Positions 24,063 to 32,541 of a stretch of 64,000 bases of DNA are shown here, in pieces. The stretch is from Comamonas testosteroni (GTDB taxonomy: Bacteria; Pseudomonadota; Gammaproteobacteria; Burkholderiales; Burkholderiaceae_C). Within the stretch, counting starts at the first letter, position 1. The number at the start of each line of letters is the position of its first letter. The notes beneath the pieces are model-generated. The model was not told the DNA's origin and did no database searches. It saw only the letters and a list, made by a program, of their open reading frames with translations. The position numbers and the translations under genes are program-made. The stretch spans positions 78,969 through 142,968 of the forward strand of contig NZ_AWOR01000044.1 of assembly GCF_000761245.1 (NCBI RefSeq). The letters run 5' to 3'.

Positions 24063-24740
24063 TCAGTTGCCCTGATAGCGGCCGGGACGATGACTGATCC
24101 ACAGAAACATGCTCATGATCACCGCCGCAAGCACCGAATACGCCACGCGCTCCAGCGGCACGATGGCCAGCGCCAGCAGCACAACTGTGCAGTCGATCAT
24201 CATCTGCACCTTGCCGGCGCGAATGCCGTAACGGTCCTGCAGATAGAGCGAGACGATGGTGGCCCCGCCCAGACTGGAGCGATGCCGTGCCAGGAACAGG
24301 CAACCCGATCCCATGAGCAAGCCGCCCGCCACGGCCGCATAGAGCGGATTCAGGTAGTCGATATGGATGAAGCGCGGGCCCACATCGGCCATCAGTGCCA
24401 GCATGGCGACCGAGACAAAGGTCTTGATCGTGAACTCCGCGCCCATGCGCTTCCAGGCAAACCAGTAGAACGGCAGATTGATGACAAAGAAGACGGCGCC
24501 GAAAGGCAGTCCCGTCACGTAGTGCAGCAAAAAGGCCACGCCCGCCGTGCTGCCCGTGAGCAAGCCCGCCTGCGCAAACAGCATCATGGTGATGGAGACA
24601 AACAGCGAGCCCGTGAACAGGGCCTGCGCGTCCTCGAAGCGGCCATGGCGCAGGCCCGAAGTGGCCGGTGCCGCAGCAGCGGGGGCATCCATGCGGCCGG
24701 CCAGAGCAGAGCTGGCCGAAGAAGATAGCGGTGTGGACAT
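24063..24740 (-). CDS. YitT-family membrane protein
   Basis: The 225-residue inner-membrane protein has five to six helices matching the YitT/DUF161 family (LLTGSTAGVAFLLHY, FVINLPFYWFAWKRMG, GLLMGSGCLFLARHRSS). The molecular role of the family is not established. The ATG at 24740 (MSTPL) is preferred over 24770. The gene converges on soxZ and shares the bidirectional terminator with it; no regulatory link to sulfur metabolism is visible. Confidence 0.85.
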   Translation of the reverse strand: MSTPLSSSASSALAGRMDAPAAAAPATSGLRHGRFEDAQALFTGSLFVSITMMLFAQAGLLTGSTAGVAFLLHYVTGLPFGAVFFVINLPFYWFAWKRMGAEFTIKTFVSVAMLALMADVGPRFIHIDYLNPLYAAVAGGLLMGSGCLFLARHRSSLGGATIVSLYLQDRYGIRAGKVQMMIDCTVVLLALAIVPLERVAYSVLAAVIMSMFLWISHRPGRYQGN

Positions 24741-24918
24741 GTCGGGTAAGACAGCAAGATTGATGCCCATGATCTCGATAAAGACCGGGGCGTGCCGGTG
24801 CGGATAACACCGGGTAACCCCTTAATTTTACGGATGGACTCATGCTGTATGCACATGATTTGCTGCAACGCAACAAATCCCGAAGGGGAATTTCGGAAGC
24901 ACCTCCATCAAGAACCTT

Positions 24919-24966
24919 TAGCTTTTCGGCCCCCATCGCTTACTGTTAAAGCACTGCAAGCTATCA
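24919..24966. repeat. Degenerate AGCTGC/GCGCTT family repeat
   Basis: It has CGCTTAC, TTAAAGC and AAGCTATC elements in the order expected of the family, but arms pair poorly. Confidence 0.35.
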
Positions 24967-25042
24967 ATTCAGAAGCAATCCAGCGCACCCGTCACCAACG
25001 TATGCGCGCAGCGCCTCCCTATCGGATGCCAAGACAGATGCC

Positions 25043-25079
25043 AAAAAGCCCTGACTGCACCATCGCAGGCAGGGCTTTG
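25043..25079 (-). terminator. Terminator of the bamE-like gene
   Basis: AAGCCCTGACTGC and GCAGGCAGGGCTT pair with one mismatch around a 6-base loop. On the minus strand the stem is followed by five T, correct for the gene ending at 25106. Confidence 0.85.
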
Positions 25080-25105
25080 AGCAGATCCGCCCCCTTTAGG
25101 GCCGC

Positions 25106-25612
25106 TCAGCCGCGCGACTCGTCGGGCAGGCGTTCGCGGTTGAGCGTGCGCAGCACCCGGCCATCGGAGCCAAAGGTCACCGTGAACTGCATCTCGCGCG
25201 TGGGCGGATCGATGTAGTTCCAGTCCCAGTCGGTTTCCTGCTTGAGCTGGTAAGTCATCATCTTGGCGGGCTTGCCCAGCATGCGGCGCACCTCGTTTTC
25301 CTCCATGCCGGGCACGATCCTCGCAAACACATGCGGGGCCAGCACCTGGCGCAGCGCACTCATCTTGCCGTCCGCGCCTATGGTGATCATGTAGTTCCTG
25401 GCACCGGCCGGCTGGCGGTTGTACTCAAAGGTGCGCGAGCCATCCTCTTCGTTCCAGATGCGTTCGGGCTCGCCAAACTTTGCGCGCACATCGGCCTCGG
25501 TGGACAGGCCTTCCTCCAGCTCCTTGATCTTCTGCTCGTCGCACCCCAGCAGCGCCAGGGTGCTGATTGCAGCGGCCGCCAGGGCCGCCGTCACACGGGA
25601 AAAAATATTCAT
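25106..25612 (-). CDS. BamE/SmpA-like outer-membrane lipoprotein
   Basis: The 168-residue lipoprotein has lipobox LLGC (Cys24) and an SmpA/OmlA-like fold. There are two similar units, VRAKFGEPERIW...GSRTFEYNRQPAG (about 42-70) and VRRMLGKPAKMM...DWDWNYIDP (about 103-135). BamE stabilises the BAM outer-membrane assembly complex. The tandem arrangement is longer than E. coli BamE (113 residues), so it may be a BamE paralog or the betaproteobacterial long form. It is monocistronic with its own terminator. Confidence 0.75.
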   Translation of the reverse strand: MNIFSRVTAALAAAAISTLALLGCDEQKIKELEEGLSTEADVRAKFGEPERIWNEEDGSRTFEYNRQPAGARNYMITIGADGKMSALRQVLAPHVFARIVPGMEENEVRRMLGKPAKMMTYQLKQETDWDWNYIDPPTREMQFTVTFGSDGRVLRTLNRERLPDESRG

Positions 25613-25718
25613 GGACTTGAATCACAATGCTTGCCAGACAGAATGCGAATTCTGACAGCAAGCCACCCGCGCACACGCGCCACTTTTGCAAACGCTTGTC
25701 AAAACGGAGCCATTCCCT

Positions 25719-26180
25719 GTGAGCACAACCCTTGAGCAACTGTTTTCCCAATTCACCAACGCCGCGCAGGCGGCCCGGGATCAGCAGGACAAATGGCTGA
25801 TCATCGATCCCGTCTACGAGCACCTGGAGACACTGCAGGACGCGGCACTGGAGCAGGTCCTGCCGCATATCCTGACGCTGATTGAAACCTATCCCGAACT
25901 GGACTATGGCGGCCCCGGCCCGTTCGGCAGCCTGATCGAGGAGCACCCCATGGCCGCCTACACCCCGGCCTTGCTGGCGTCGCTGGAGCGCCAACCCAGC
26001 GTGCAGGTGATGGGCTGGCTGGACCGCACCATGCGCGTGGATGAAGACTTTCAGCGCGGCGACCCGAACCCGGTCGGAGCCGCCGAATTTGCAGCCGTGC
26101 TGCGCAAGATCGTCGATTCGCCCCTGGCCTCGGACGAATGCAAGGAGTTCGCGCAGATCTCTCTCAAGGAGCTGAAATAG
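25719..26180 (+). CDS. Hypothetical soluble helical protein
   Basis: The 153-residue acidic, mostly helical protein has no signal peptide, membrane segment or recognised domain. Features are a DYGGPGPFGSLIEEHP loop near residue 70 and a regular helix pattern at both ends. It begins with GTG 25719 behind ACGGAG (25704-25709); an upstream in-frame TTG at 25686 lacks such a site. The general look resembles small immunity-like proteins, but no toxin gene is next to it, so I leave it unassigned. Confidence 0.7.
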   Translation: MSTTLEQLFSQFTNAAQAARDQQDKWLIIDPVYEHLETLQDAALEQVLPHILTLIETYPELDYGGPGPFGSLIEEHPMAAYTPALLASLERQPSVQVMGWLDRTMRVDEDFQRGDPNPVGAAEFAAVLRKIVDSPLASDECKEFAQISLKELK

Positions 26181-26242
26181 CCCGGCGCGGGCCTGGCGTC
26201 CGCGACGGGCTAAAATCCGCTGTTCTGAGAGGTTTTACACAT

Positions 26243-26449
26243 ATGTCTTTCTTCCGTCGCCCCGACTACCGTTCCGACACCACCAACTTCATCAACGACC
26301 TGAAGCAGCAAAAGCCCGAGCTGGACAAGCAGCAGCAAGCCGGTCGCGCCCTGCTGTGGGACAAGGACGTGAACTATGAAGTCTGGGAAGATCTGCGCGC
26401 CAGCCGCGTGGAACAACAGCCCTACGTGTACCAGACCAACCACTCCTGA
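26243..26449 (+). CDS. DUF3460 family protein
   Basis: The 68-residue protein, rich in charged residues and Gln, reads MSFFRRPDYRSDTTNFIN at the N-terminus and WDKDVNYEVWEDLRASRV in the second half, as in DUF3460 proteins of Burkholderiales. It is commonly found directly before scpA, as here (70 bases), suggesting co-transcription. Molecular function is unknown. Confidence 0.85.
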   Translation: MSFFRRPDYRSDTTNFINDLKQQKPELDKQQQAGRALLWDKDVNYEVWEDLRASRVEQQPYVYQTNHS

Positions 26450-26470
26450 TCTTTTCGATGAAATCAGCCT

Positions 26471-26492
26471 CAAGCGCTTATTCATCAAGCGC
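26471..26492. repeat. AGCTGC/GCGCTT family repeat before scpA
   Basis: AGCGCTTATTCATCAAGCGC (26473-26492) is an inverted repeat with a 7-base loop. The same 20 bases occur exactly at 44030-44049. Confidence 0.8.
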
Positions 26493-26519
26493 GCTCAGCT
26501 CTGCAATCCATAGCAGACC

Positions 26520-27377
26520 ATGAGCGAGGCTGAAGAACAGACCCTGTTGCCGGGCCAGAACCCGGACGCCCCTGACCCGTCGCCTTCGGTCGTCGATCAG
26601 GTGGCTCTGGCACGCCTTTACGGCGAGCCGCTGTTTGCGCTGCCCCAGGATCTCTATATTCCGCCCGATGCGCTGGAAGTCTTTCTCGAAGCCTTTGAAG
26701 GCCCGCTGGACTTGCTGCTCTATCTGATCCGCAAGCAGAACTTCAACATCCTCGACATCCCCATGCTGGACGTGACACGCCAGTACATGACCTATGTGGA
26801 CGAGGTGCGCAGCCGCAATCTGGAGCTGGCAGCCGAATATCTGCTGATGGCGGCCATGCTCATCGAGATCAAGTCGCGCATGCTGCTGCCGCCCAAGAAG
26901 CAGGAGGACGGCGAGGAAGCCGAGGACCCGCGCGCCGAGCTGGTGCGCCGCCTGCTCGAATACGAGCAGATGAAGCTGGCCGCCCAGCAGCTGGGGCAGC
27001 TGCCCACCTACGGGCGCGATTTTCTCAAGGCCACGGTCTATATCGAGCAAAGCCTGCAACCGCGCTTTCCGGATGTGGAAATCGGCGAGCTGCAAGCGGC
27101 CTGGCGCGACATCCTCAAGCGCGCCAAGCTGGTGCAAAGCCACAAGATCACGCGCGAAGAGCTGTCGGTGCGCGAGTACATGAGCCAGATCCTCAAGCAG
27201 CTGCAGGGCCAGCGTTTCGTGGAGTTCGAGCGCATCTTCAACCCTGAAAAAGGCTCGACCGTGCTGGTCGTGACCTTTATCGCCATGCTGGAGCTGGCCA
27301 AGGAAACGCTGATCGAAATCACCCAGGCCGAAGCCTACGCGCCCATTTATGTGCGCCTGGCCTATACCCCGGTGTGA
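26520..27377 (+). CDS. scpA: Segregation and condensation protein A
   Basis: The 285-residue kleisin subunit of the SMC-ScpAB condensin has the N-terminal signature FEGPLDLLLYLIRKQNFNILDIP near residue 60, a central acidic linker and a C-terminal winged helix (FIAMLELAKETLIEITQ) that binds the SMC head. An N-terminal extension of about 45 residues precedes the domain. No scpB or smc gene is in the window. Confidence 0.93.
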   Translation: MSEAEEQTLLPGQNPDAPDPSPSVVDQVALARLYGEPLFALPQDLYIPPDALEVFLEAFEGPLDLLLYLIRKQNFNILDIPMLDVTRQYMTYVDEVRSRNLELAAEYLLMAAMLIEIKSRMLLPPKKQEDGEEAEDPRAELVRRLLEYEQMKLAAQQLGQLPTYGRDFLKATVYIEQSLQPRFPDVEIGELQAAWRDILKRAKLVQSHKITREELSVREYMSQILKQLQGQRFVEFERIFNPEKGSTVLVVTFIAMLELAKETLIEITQAEAYAPIYVRLAYTPV

Positions 27378-27513
27378 GGCTTGAGGCCGGTTGCAAGGCA
27401 CGCGCCTTGTAACCCTATGGCCCACCAGAAGTTCAGCAAGGGCTTACATTCGTATCCCGGGCTGCAGCACGCCAGCCTCCTGTTCCACCGCGCCTTGACG
27501 CGACACATTCGAC

Positions 27514-28152
27514 ATGACATACAGCGTCAAAGAAATTTTCTACACCTTGCAGGGCGAAGGCGGCCAGGCCGGCACGCCCGCCGTGTTCTGCCGCTTTGCG
27601 GGCTGCAATCTGTGGACGGGCCGTGAGCAGGACAGGCCCAATGCCATCTGCCAGTTCTGCGACACCGATTTTGTCGGCACTGACGGCACCCTGGGCGGCA
27701 AGTTCGCCACCGCCGATGCGCTGGCCGAGCGCATTCTGAGCCAGTGGCCTGCCGACGACAGCCGGCACCGCATGGTGGTGCTGACGGGTGGCGAGCCTTT
27801 GCTGCAGGTCGATGAGGCCCTGATCGCCGCCCTGCATTCGCGCGGTTTTCGCATCTCGGTGGAAAGCAACGGCACGGTGGCCGCGCCCGAGGGCATAGAC
27901 TGGCTGTGCATCAGCCCCAAGGCCGGCGCCGACTGGATTCAGCGCAGCGGCCAGGAGCTCAAGCTGGTCTGGCCTCAGCCCACATTCGACCTGGCGGCCA
28001 TTGAAGCCAGCACCGAATTCCAGCACTATTTTCTGCAGCCCATGGACAACGCCATGCAGAGCAGCAATATTGCCGCCTGTATCGAGCAATGCATGCAGCG
28101 CCCCGCCTGGCGCCTGAGTCTGCAAACCCACAAGCTCACGGGCATTCGATGA
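27514..28152 (+). CDS. queE: 7-carboxy-7-deazaguanine synthase
   Basis: The 212-residue radical-SAM enzyme of queuosine biosynthesis converts 6-carboxytetrahydropterin to the 7-deazaguanine core. The cluster-binding motif is C31-x14-C46-x2-C49, the expanded spacing used by many proteobacterial QueE proteins instead of Cx3Cx2C. GGEPLLQ near residue 90 is the SAM-binding GGEP motif. It is followed by queD, the preceding step, with repeat copy 5 between them. Confidence 0.93.
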   Translation: MTYSVKEIFYTLQGEGGQAGTPAVFCRFAGCNLWTGREQDRPNAICQFCDTDFVGTDGTLGGKFATADALAERILSQWPADDSRHRMVVLTGGEPLLQVDEALIAALHSRGFRISVESNGTVAAPEGIDWLCISPKAGADWIQRSGQELKLVWPQPTFDLAAIEASTEFQHYFLQPMDNAMQSSNIAACIEQCMQRPAWRLSLQTHKLTGIR

Positions 28153-28155
28153 AAC

Positions 28156-28290
28156 ACCCCCTGAGTCGCTTCGCGCCTTCCCCCTCTCTCGCTACGCGGG
28201 AGGGAGACGACAGCCTCGCTGCGGGGCGGCGCGGCCGGCCCAGGCCCTTGCTTGCTGTCACTGGCGTTGGTGCGTGCCGGTTGCATGCGC
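28156..28290 (+). repeat. Post-stop structured repeat, copy 5 (between queE and queD)
   Basis: It begins four bases after the queE stop with CCCCCTGAGTCGCTTCGCGC after AACAC. Basal stem CCCCCTC (28180-28186) pairs with GAGGGAG (28200-28206) with one mismatch. Its tail (TGGCGTTGGTGCGTGCCGGT) is shared with copy 7. Confidence 0.88.
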
Positions 28291-28309
28291 AAAGCCAGAA
28301 ATAACGTTT

Positions 28310-28675
28310 ATGCAGTTCACCGTTCACCAGCGTTTTTTCTTCGATGCTGCCCACACCCTGGAGCGAGCCATCGAAACCGAGAGCAGTCGCCGCATTCACG
28401 GCCACACCTATTGGGCGGAAGTCAGCGTCAGCGGCCCGCGCAATCCGGACAACGGCATGGTCATCGACCTCGGCCACCTGCGCGCGCGCCTTGAGCTGCT
28501 GCGCGATCAGCTAGACCATCACTTTCTCGATGAAGTGCCGGGCCTGGGCAAGCCCACGCTGGAAAACCTCTGTCTCTTCATCGCCAATGCCCTGGCCGAC
28601 CTTCAGCCAGCGCCCAGCCGCATCCGTGTCTGGCGCGACAGCATCGGCGATGGCTGCGTGCTCGATCTGCCCTGA
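28310..28675 (+). CDS. queD: QueD-like 6-carboxytetrahydropterin synthase, catalytic Cys replaced by Ser
   Basis: The 121-residue protein of the 6-pyruvoyltetrahydropterin synthase fold has zinc ligands His15 (FDAAH), His30 and His32 (RIHGH), the LDHHFLDEVPGL catalytic region and a C-terminal Glu-less RVWRD strand. E. coli QueD uses Cys27 four residues before HGH; here that position is Ser26 (SRRIHGH). The location after queE supports a queuosine role, but the mechanism may differ. The ATG at 28310 gives the family N-terminus. It is followed by a terminator-like hairpin belonging to the porin. Confidence 0.82.
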   Translation: MQFTVHQRFFFDAAHTLERAIETESSRRIHGHTYWAEVSVSGPRNPDNGMVIDLGHLRARLELLRDQLDHHFLDEVPGLGKPTLENLCLFIANALADLQPAPSRIRVWRDSIGDGCVLDLP

Positions 28676-28696
28676 GGACAGGCGCGCAGCTGCAAC

Positions 28697-28723
28697 AAAA
28701 AAAGGCCCCGCTATTGCGGGGCC
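28697..28723 (-). terminator. Terminator of porin gene
   Basis: GGCCCCGC (28704-28711) and GCGGGGCC (28716-28723) form a perfect stem with a 4-base loop; on the minus strand a 7-T run follows. It lies 105 bases after the porin stop. Confidence 0.9.
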
Positions 28724-28827
28724 AGCTTGCTGAGAGTCAGACGGCTTTCCCACCAGGAGGCCTAACTCGGCAAGATCATCGGGCAGCAAAGTGCGGCAGC
28801 CGCCGCAGCTCTTTGCTGACCATGCTC

Positions 28828-29856
28828 TTAGAAATTGTGGCGCAGGCCGATTTCGTAACCCGTCAGGCTCTTGCCCACAGCGGGTGTAGGGCTCAGCGAC
28901 GAACCCAGCTTGCGGGAAGCCTTGTCGTCGTTGCTCATGCGTGCCACGGCTGCATAGATTTCGGTGCGCTTGGACAGCTTGTAGCCATAGCCCAGAGCCA
29001 GACGCTGGGAGTCCGCATCGCTTTGCTTCTTGTCCTTGTACCAGGTGTAGGCAGCACGCAGTTCGCCCGCGCCCAGAGGCATCTTCACGCCCAGGCTGTA
29101 CAGATCGACACGCTTGCCATTGCCGCGATCGGACGCGATCAGCAGCATGGGAGTGACAACGCCGAAGTTGTAGGAAGCGCCCAGATTCATGGTCTTGTAG
29201 TCCACGCCGACGGCAGCCGTGCCGCCACGTGCGATGCCGTAGGCTGCAGCAACGTTCAGGGGACCGTTGGCATAGCCCAGACGCACGCCGGTGGAGCTGG
29301 CCAGGCTGTGGTCGCCGGCCTGCTCGCCAAAGCTGTGGGTCAGCTGACCGTAGACACCGCCCAGCTTGGGCAGCAGATAGCTGATGGCGTTGGAGTTGCG
29401 CTTGGGGTTGGAGCCTTCGGAGGTGCCTGCAGCCGAGCCGCTGATCAGGTTATGGCCGTTGATGGCGCCCATGCCGGTATCACCAAAGGCGTGGAAGGTC
29501 TCCAGGTTCTGGTAGGCGGGGGTCTTGTCGCGGCCCAGGCGCACTTCACCGAAGTTGCCCAACAGGCTGACGGTGGAGCGGCGATCGAACTTGAAGCCGG
29601 AAGCCGTGCCGTCGTCCACGCTCAGGCTGCCTTCCAGCCAGAAATCGGCCTTCAGACCGCCGCCCAGATCTTCCACGCCGCGAAAGCCCAGACGGCTGCT
29701 GGAGTTGCCGCCGTTGGCCAGACCGGAAACGCTTTTGCCGGTCGTGGAGATGTGGGCCACCGACACGTCGGCCACGCCAAAGACGGTAACGCTGGATTGA
29801 GCCAGGGCACCGGCGGAGACGGTCAGGGCGGCAAGGGCGAGAAGAGTTCGTTTCAT
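28828..29856 (-). CDS. Gram-negative trimeric porin
   Basis: The 342-residue precursor has a Sec signal (MKRTLLALAALTVSAGALAQ, cleaved after AQ) and a 16-strand porin pattern: SSVTVFGVADVSVAH as first strand, repeated amphipathic strands, and the C-terminal YEIGLRHNF ending in Phe recognised by BamA. It belongs to the betaproteobacterial Gram_neg_porins family, a general diffusion channel of the outer membrane. The ATG at 29856 is chosen because the upstream 29 codons of the ORF are not signal-like. The long A+T-rich upstream region suggests strong, regulated expression. Confidence 0.93.
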   Translation of the reverse strand: MKRTLLALAALTVSAGALAQSSVTVFGVADVSVAHISTTGKSVSGLANGGNSSSRLGFRGVEDLGGGLKADFWLEGSLSVDDGTASGFKFDRRSTVSLLGNFGEVRLGRDKTPAYQNLETFHAFGDTGMGAINGHNLISGSAAGTSEGSNPKRNSNAISYLLPKLGGVYGQLTHSFGEQAGDHSLASSTGVRLGYANGPLNVAAAYGIARGGTAAVGVDYKTMNLGASYNFGVVTPMLLIASDRGNGKRVDLYSLGVKMPLGAGELRAAYTWYKDKKQSDADSQRLALGYGYKLSKRTEIYAAVARMSNDDKASRKLGSSLSPTPAVGKSLTGYEIGLRHNF

Positions 29857-30202
29857 GCTGTTCACTTGTTTGTAGAAATGAGAAAGCCCATGCAGTACGG
29901 CTACGGCCTGCCTTGGACGGGCCCCGTCTGGGACTGAAGTCATTAAACAAAGTGAAAATGAAACATTAGTTACAACCCTTAAATTCTCAACAAAACAACA
30001 ATCTTACAAACAATCGCTGTATGGTCCTACAAGGACCATCGGTAGAGTCGGCGCCCTCGTCAATGCGCAGCACGGCATTTCCCTGTCAATGCCCTCTATG
30101 AACTAGATGGGTTTTGCCGATCGCATTTAGACTTGCGTGATTTTTCGCAAGCACAGGCCTGCCCCATTCCAGCAACGCGCAAAGCGCCCCAGAGAGACAA
30201 TC
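29857..30202. other. 346-base divergent region between porin and panD
   Basis: It is strongly A+T-rich from about 29940 to 30020, where porin promoter elements are expected, and contains the palindrome at 30021-30039. No ORF is convincing. The divergent panD promoter should lie in the panD-proximal part. Confidence 0.65.
30021..30039. promoter_or_regulatory. Perfect palindrome upstream of porin and panD
   Basis: ATGGTCCT-ACA-AGGACCAT is an 8-bp perfect inverted repeat with a 3-base centre, 165 bases upstream of the porin and 164 upstream of panD; operator candidate for either gene. Confidence 0.45.
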
Positions 30203-30583
30203 ATGTTCCGCACCCTGCTCAAATCCAAGATCCACCGCGTCAAGACCACGCAATGCGAGCTGCACTACGAAGGCTCCTGCGCCATCGATGAGGATCTGCT
30301 GGATGCCGCCAACATTGCTGAAAACGAACAGGTCCATATCTGGAATATCGACAACGGCGAGCGCTTTGTGACCTACGCCATCAAGGGCGAGCGCGGCTCG
30401 GGCATGATTTCCGTCAACGGCTCGGCCGCTCGCCGGGCCAGCGTGGGCGATCTGCTCATCATTGCCGCCTTCGCCCAGGTTCATGAAAGCGATGTGGCCG
30501 AGCACCAGCCGCAGCTGGTCTTTGTGGACGACAGCAACAAACAGGTCGAGTTGCGCCACAAAGTGCCCACCCAGATGCTGTAA
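30203..30583 (+). CDS. panD: Aspartate 1-decarboxylase proenzyme
   Basis: The 126-residue proenzyme makes beta-alanine from aspartate for pantothenate. It self-cleaves between Gly24 and Ser25 in YEGSC to form the pyruvoyl cofactor; this motif, the N-terminal [16 protein letters not shown] and [12 protein letters not shown] near residue 72 are all intact. PanD is separated from panB and panC by about 6 kb and many unrelated genes. It starts after AGAGAGACA. Confidence 0.95.
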   Translation: MFRTLLKSKIHRVKTTQCELHYEGSCAIDEDLLDAANIAENEQVHIWNIDNGERFVTYAIKGERGSGMISVNGSAARRASVGDLLIIAAFAQVHESDVAEHQPQLVFVDDSNKQVELRHKVPTQML

Positions 30584-30621
30584 AAACGGCTTTTGCCTCC
30601 AACACCGAGCGAGAGAACTCC

Positions 30622-30987
30622 ATGCCTCATCTGCATATTGAATACACCGACAACCTGACCGGCCTGAACGAGCGCGCACTGATGCGTGACATCAACGCCG
30701 TGGTCTGCTCCCACCCCACCGTTCTCGATGAAGCCGATGTGAAGGCCCGCATTGCCCGACTGAACATGGACCATGTCTATATCGGCACCCAGCCCGATAA
30801 CCGTGGCTTTGTCCATGTGCACCTGCAACTGATGGCAGGCCGCAGCACCGAAGCCAAGAAGCAGATGTCGGACGGCATTGCCGAAGTGCTGCGCCGCCTC
30901 GTGCCCCAACCTGCCGATGTGATGGTGCAGCTGAGCGTGGACGTATCCGATATGGACAAGGCCACCTACTTCAAGGGTCGCCTCTAA
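30622..30987 (+). CDS. 5-carboxymethyl-2-hydroxymuconate isomerase family protein
   Basis: The 121-residue protein belongs to the tautomerase superfamily, CHMI branch: MPHLHIEYTDNL supplies Pro2, the catalytic base after Met removal, and the GFVHVHLQLMAGRS strand is typical. In E. coli C the enzyme works in homoprotocatechuate degradation, but no other gene of that pathway is nearby, so the physiological substrate is uncertain. It follows panD by 38 bases and ends before a good terminator. Confidence 0.8.
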   Translation: MPHLHIEYTDNLTGLNERALMRDINAVVCSHPTVLDEADVKARIARLNMDHVYIGTQPDNRGFVHVHLQLMAGRSTEAKKQMSDGIAEVLRRLVPQPADVMVQLSVDVSDMDKATYFKGRL

Positions 30988-31010
30988 GTCCTTCACGACT
31001 CCTGCAACAG

Positions 31011-31040
31011 CGCCCGCAGCCCATGCTCGCGGGCGTTTTT
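31011..31040 (+). terminator. Rho-independent terminator after CHMI-family gene
   Basis: CGCCCGC (31011-31017) and GCGGGCG (31029-31035) with an 11-base loop, followed by five T. Confidence 0.85.
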
Positions 31041-31113
31041 GTTTCAGGGACCTTGGTTTGAGATAAAAATCGCATCAATCCCTTACCTCGAAAGAGCAAG
31101 CAGCTCCTGAATC

Positions 31114-31800
31114 ATGAGCAGACCTGACCCTCGCCCCCGCTGCCCCCACTGTCACCGAGCACTGCGCACCTGCGTCTGCGCGCTGGCGCAGGCGGTCGCG
31201 CATCAGGTCGAAGTGCTGATCCTCATGCATCCCATGGAGGTGCATGAAGCCAAGGGCACGGGGCATTTGCTGCATCTGTGCCTGCCGCATAGCCGGGTCA
31301 TGGTGGGCGAGGAATTTGATGCAGCCGAACTGGAACAGGCTCTGCATGGCGGCTGGGCCTGTTGGGCAAGTCGGGCCGATAGTGCGCCACGCTACAGCCT
31401 GCTGCTCTACCCCGATACCGCAGAGCAGGATGCCGCCCTGGGGCTGGCTGCGGCCAGCCCTCTGCCTTTGCCCTGGCCGCAGCCGCCAGAGCGCCTTCGG
31501 CTGGTGGTCATCGACGGCACCTGGCGCAAAAGCCGCAAGATGCTCTATCTCAATCCTGCACTGCAAGCCCTGCCGCGCCTGCCCCTCCGAAATGTGGAGG
31601 ACTCCGGCTACGCCATCCGCAAGGCACATCTGCCAGGGCAGCTCTCCAGCTTCGAGGCTGCAGCCCAGGCCCTGGCACAGCTGCACAACTGGAGCGCAGA
31701 TGGGGCAGCCAATGCAACACTGCATGAAGTCTTCAAGCAGTTTGTGGCGCAGCAACTGCAGCTGCGCCAACGCAATCAGGCGCCCCAAAGGGGCGCCTGA
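31114..31800 (+). CDS. tapT: tRNA-uridine aminocarboxypropyltransferase (DTW domain)
   Basis: The 228-residue DTW-domain protein has an N-terminal zinc-binding Cys set (RCPHCHRALRTCVCAL), then LILMHPMEVHEAKGTGHLL and the signature VIDGTWRKSRKM near residue 130 (DGTW for DxTW). In E. coli TapT adds the acp group to U47 of tRNAs using SAM. The final codons and the stop lie inside a 12-bp perfect hairpin (31775-31801). It converges with the yiaA-like gene. Confidence 0.87.
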   Translation: MSRPDPRPRCPHCHRALRTCVCALAQAVAHQVEVLILMHPMEVHEAKGTGHLLHLCLPHSRVMVGEEFDAAELEQALHGGWACWASRADSAPRYSLLLYPDTAEQDAALGLAAASPLPLPWPQPPERLRLVVIDGTWRKSRKMLYLNPALQALPRLPLRNVEDSGYAIRKAHLPGQLSSFEAAAQALAQLHNWSADGAANATLHEVFKQFVAQQLQLRQRNQAPQRGA

Positions 31801-31801
31801 T
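31775..31801. terminator. Hairpin spanning the tapT stop codon
   Basis: ATCAGGCGCCCC and GGGGCGCCTGAT pair perfectly around AAA. The stem includes the last seven codons and TGA of tapT. It has no T-run, so it may act as a transcript 3' end stabiliser rather than a classical terminator. Confidence 0.5.
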
Positions 31802-31827
31802 CTTCAGCCGTCAAACGGCTTTCCGGC

Positions 31828-32346
31828 TCAGCGGTTGTTGGCCACCTGCTCGGGCACATCGGCAGGCTTGGCGGGATCGGTCATCACCAGGGCAGGGCCG
31901 CTGCGCTCGCTCTTGCTGCGCTTGCGCTCTGCTGCTCCATCGTCGGCGCTCAGGCTGTCGCGGGTGTTTTTCTGCACGGCAATCGCACCAAACAGAGCCA
32001 GTGCAAAAGCCATGGCATAGAAGCCTTTTTCGCTGAGCTGCAACGTGGCGTTGAAGAGACCTGCGCCCAGAAGCAGCACCGCAATGATCAGCGCCACCCA
32101 GCTGATGCCGTAGTAAATGCCGGTCACGGAAACGCCTTCGAGCTTGTCGCGCACGGTTTTTTGCAGCGAGATGGCCGAGTACAGGCCCAGCACCAGCACG
32201 GCAAAGTAAAAGCCTTTTTCGTTGAGCTGCATGGCGGCATTCCACAGCCCGACCAGGAAGGCGGCGATGCCCAGCAGCAAGGCGGCCCAGGATGCGCCGA
32301 CAAAGGCGGAGGAAGGCTTGTGGCTGGTGATGGCTTGCGAGTTCAT
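31828..32346 (-). CDS. YiaA/YiaB-family inner-membrane protein
   Basis: The 172-residue protein has four hydrophobic helices as two tandem YiaAB units: [20 protein letters not shown]...[19 protein letters not shown] (about 19-60) and [20 protein letters not shown]...[19 protein letters not shown] (about 81-124). The NEKGFY/SEKGFY loop repeats between helices. A charged cytoplasmic tail follows. Function of the family is unknown. Confidence 0.87.
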   Translation of the reverse strand: MNSQAITSHKPSSAFVGASWAALLLGIAAFLVGLWNAAMQLNEKGFYFAVLVLGLYSAISLQKTVRDKLEGVSVTGIYYGISWVALIIAVLLLGAGLFNATLQLSEKGFYAMAFALALFGAIAVQKNTRDSLSADDGAAERKRSKSERSGPALVMTDPAKPADVPEQVANNR

Positions 32347-32541
32347 GAGCGGGTCTCAGAAGTTGTGGTGAACGGATAGTAGAAAATCCGTTCGCTCAAG
32401 CCAAGAGTTTCTTCACACAGTATCACCAGAAGATACTCAAAGCACTTTTTCCCCTTCCCAGGCTCAGGGCTTGGGTTGCAAGCATGCTTGCATGCCCTGA
32501 GCTACAGCCGTTGCCAGGCCATCGCGCACAGGCTCTGGGCC

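Larger units (their letters stand above)
24741..25105. other. Intergenic region between yitT-like and bamE-like genes
   Basis: It contains the yitT-like leader, a degenerate member of the AGCTGC/GCGCTT dispersed repeat family (about 24919-24966) and the bamE-side terminator (25043-25079). No ORF in it looks genuine. Confidence 0.6.

Noticed and set aside
28136..28477. Minus-strand ORF over repeat copy 5
   Set aside because: Its peptide EGAKRLRGC is similar to that from repeat copy 4 (EGAQRLRGC) because both translate the repeat, not because a protein family is present.
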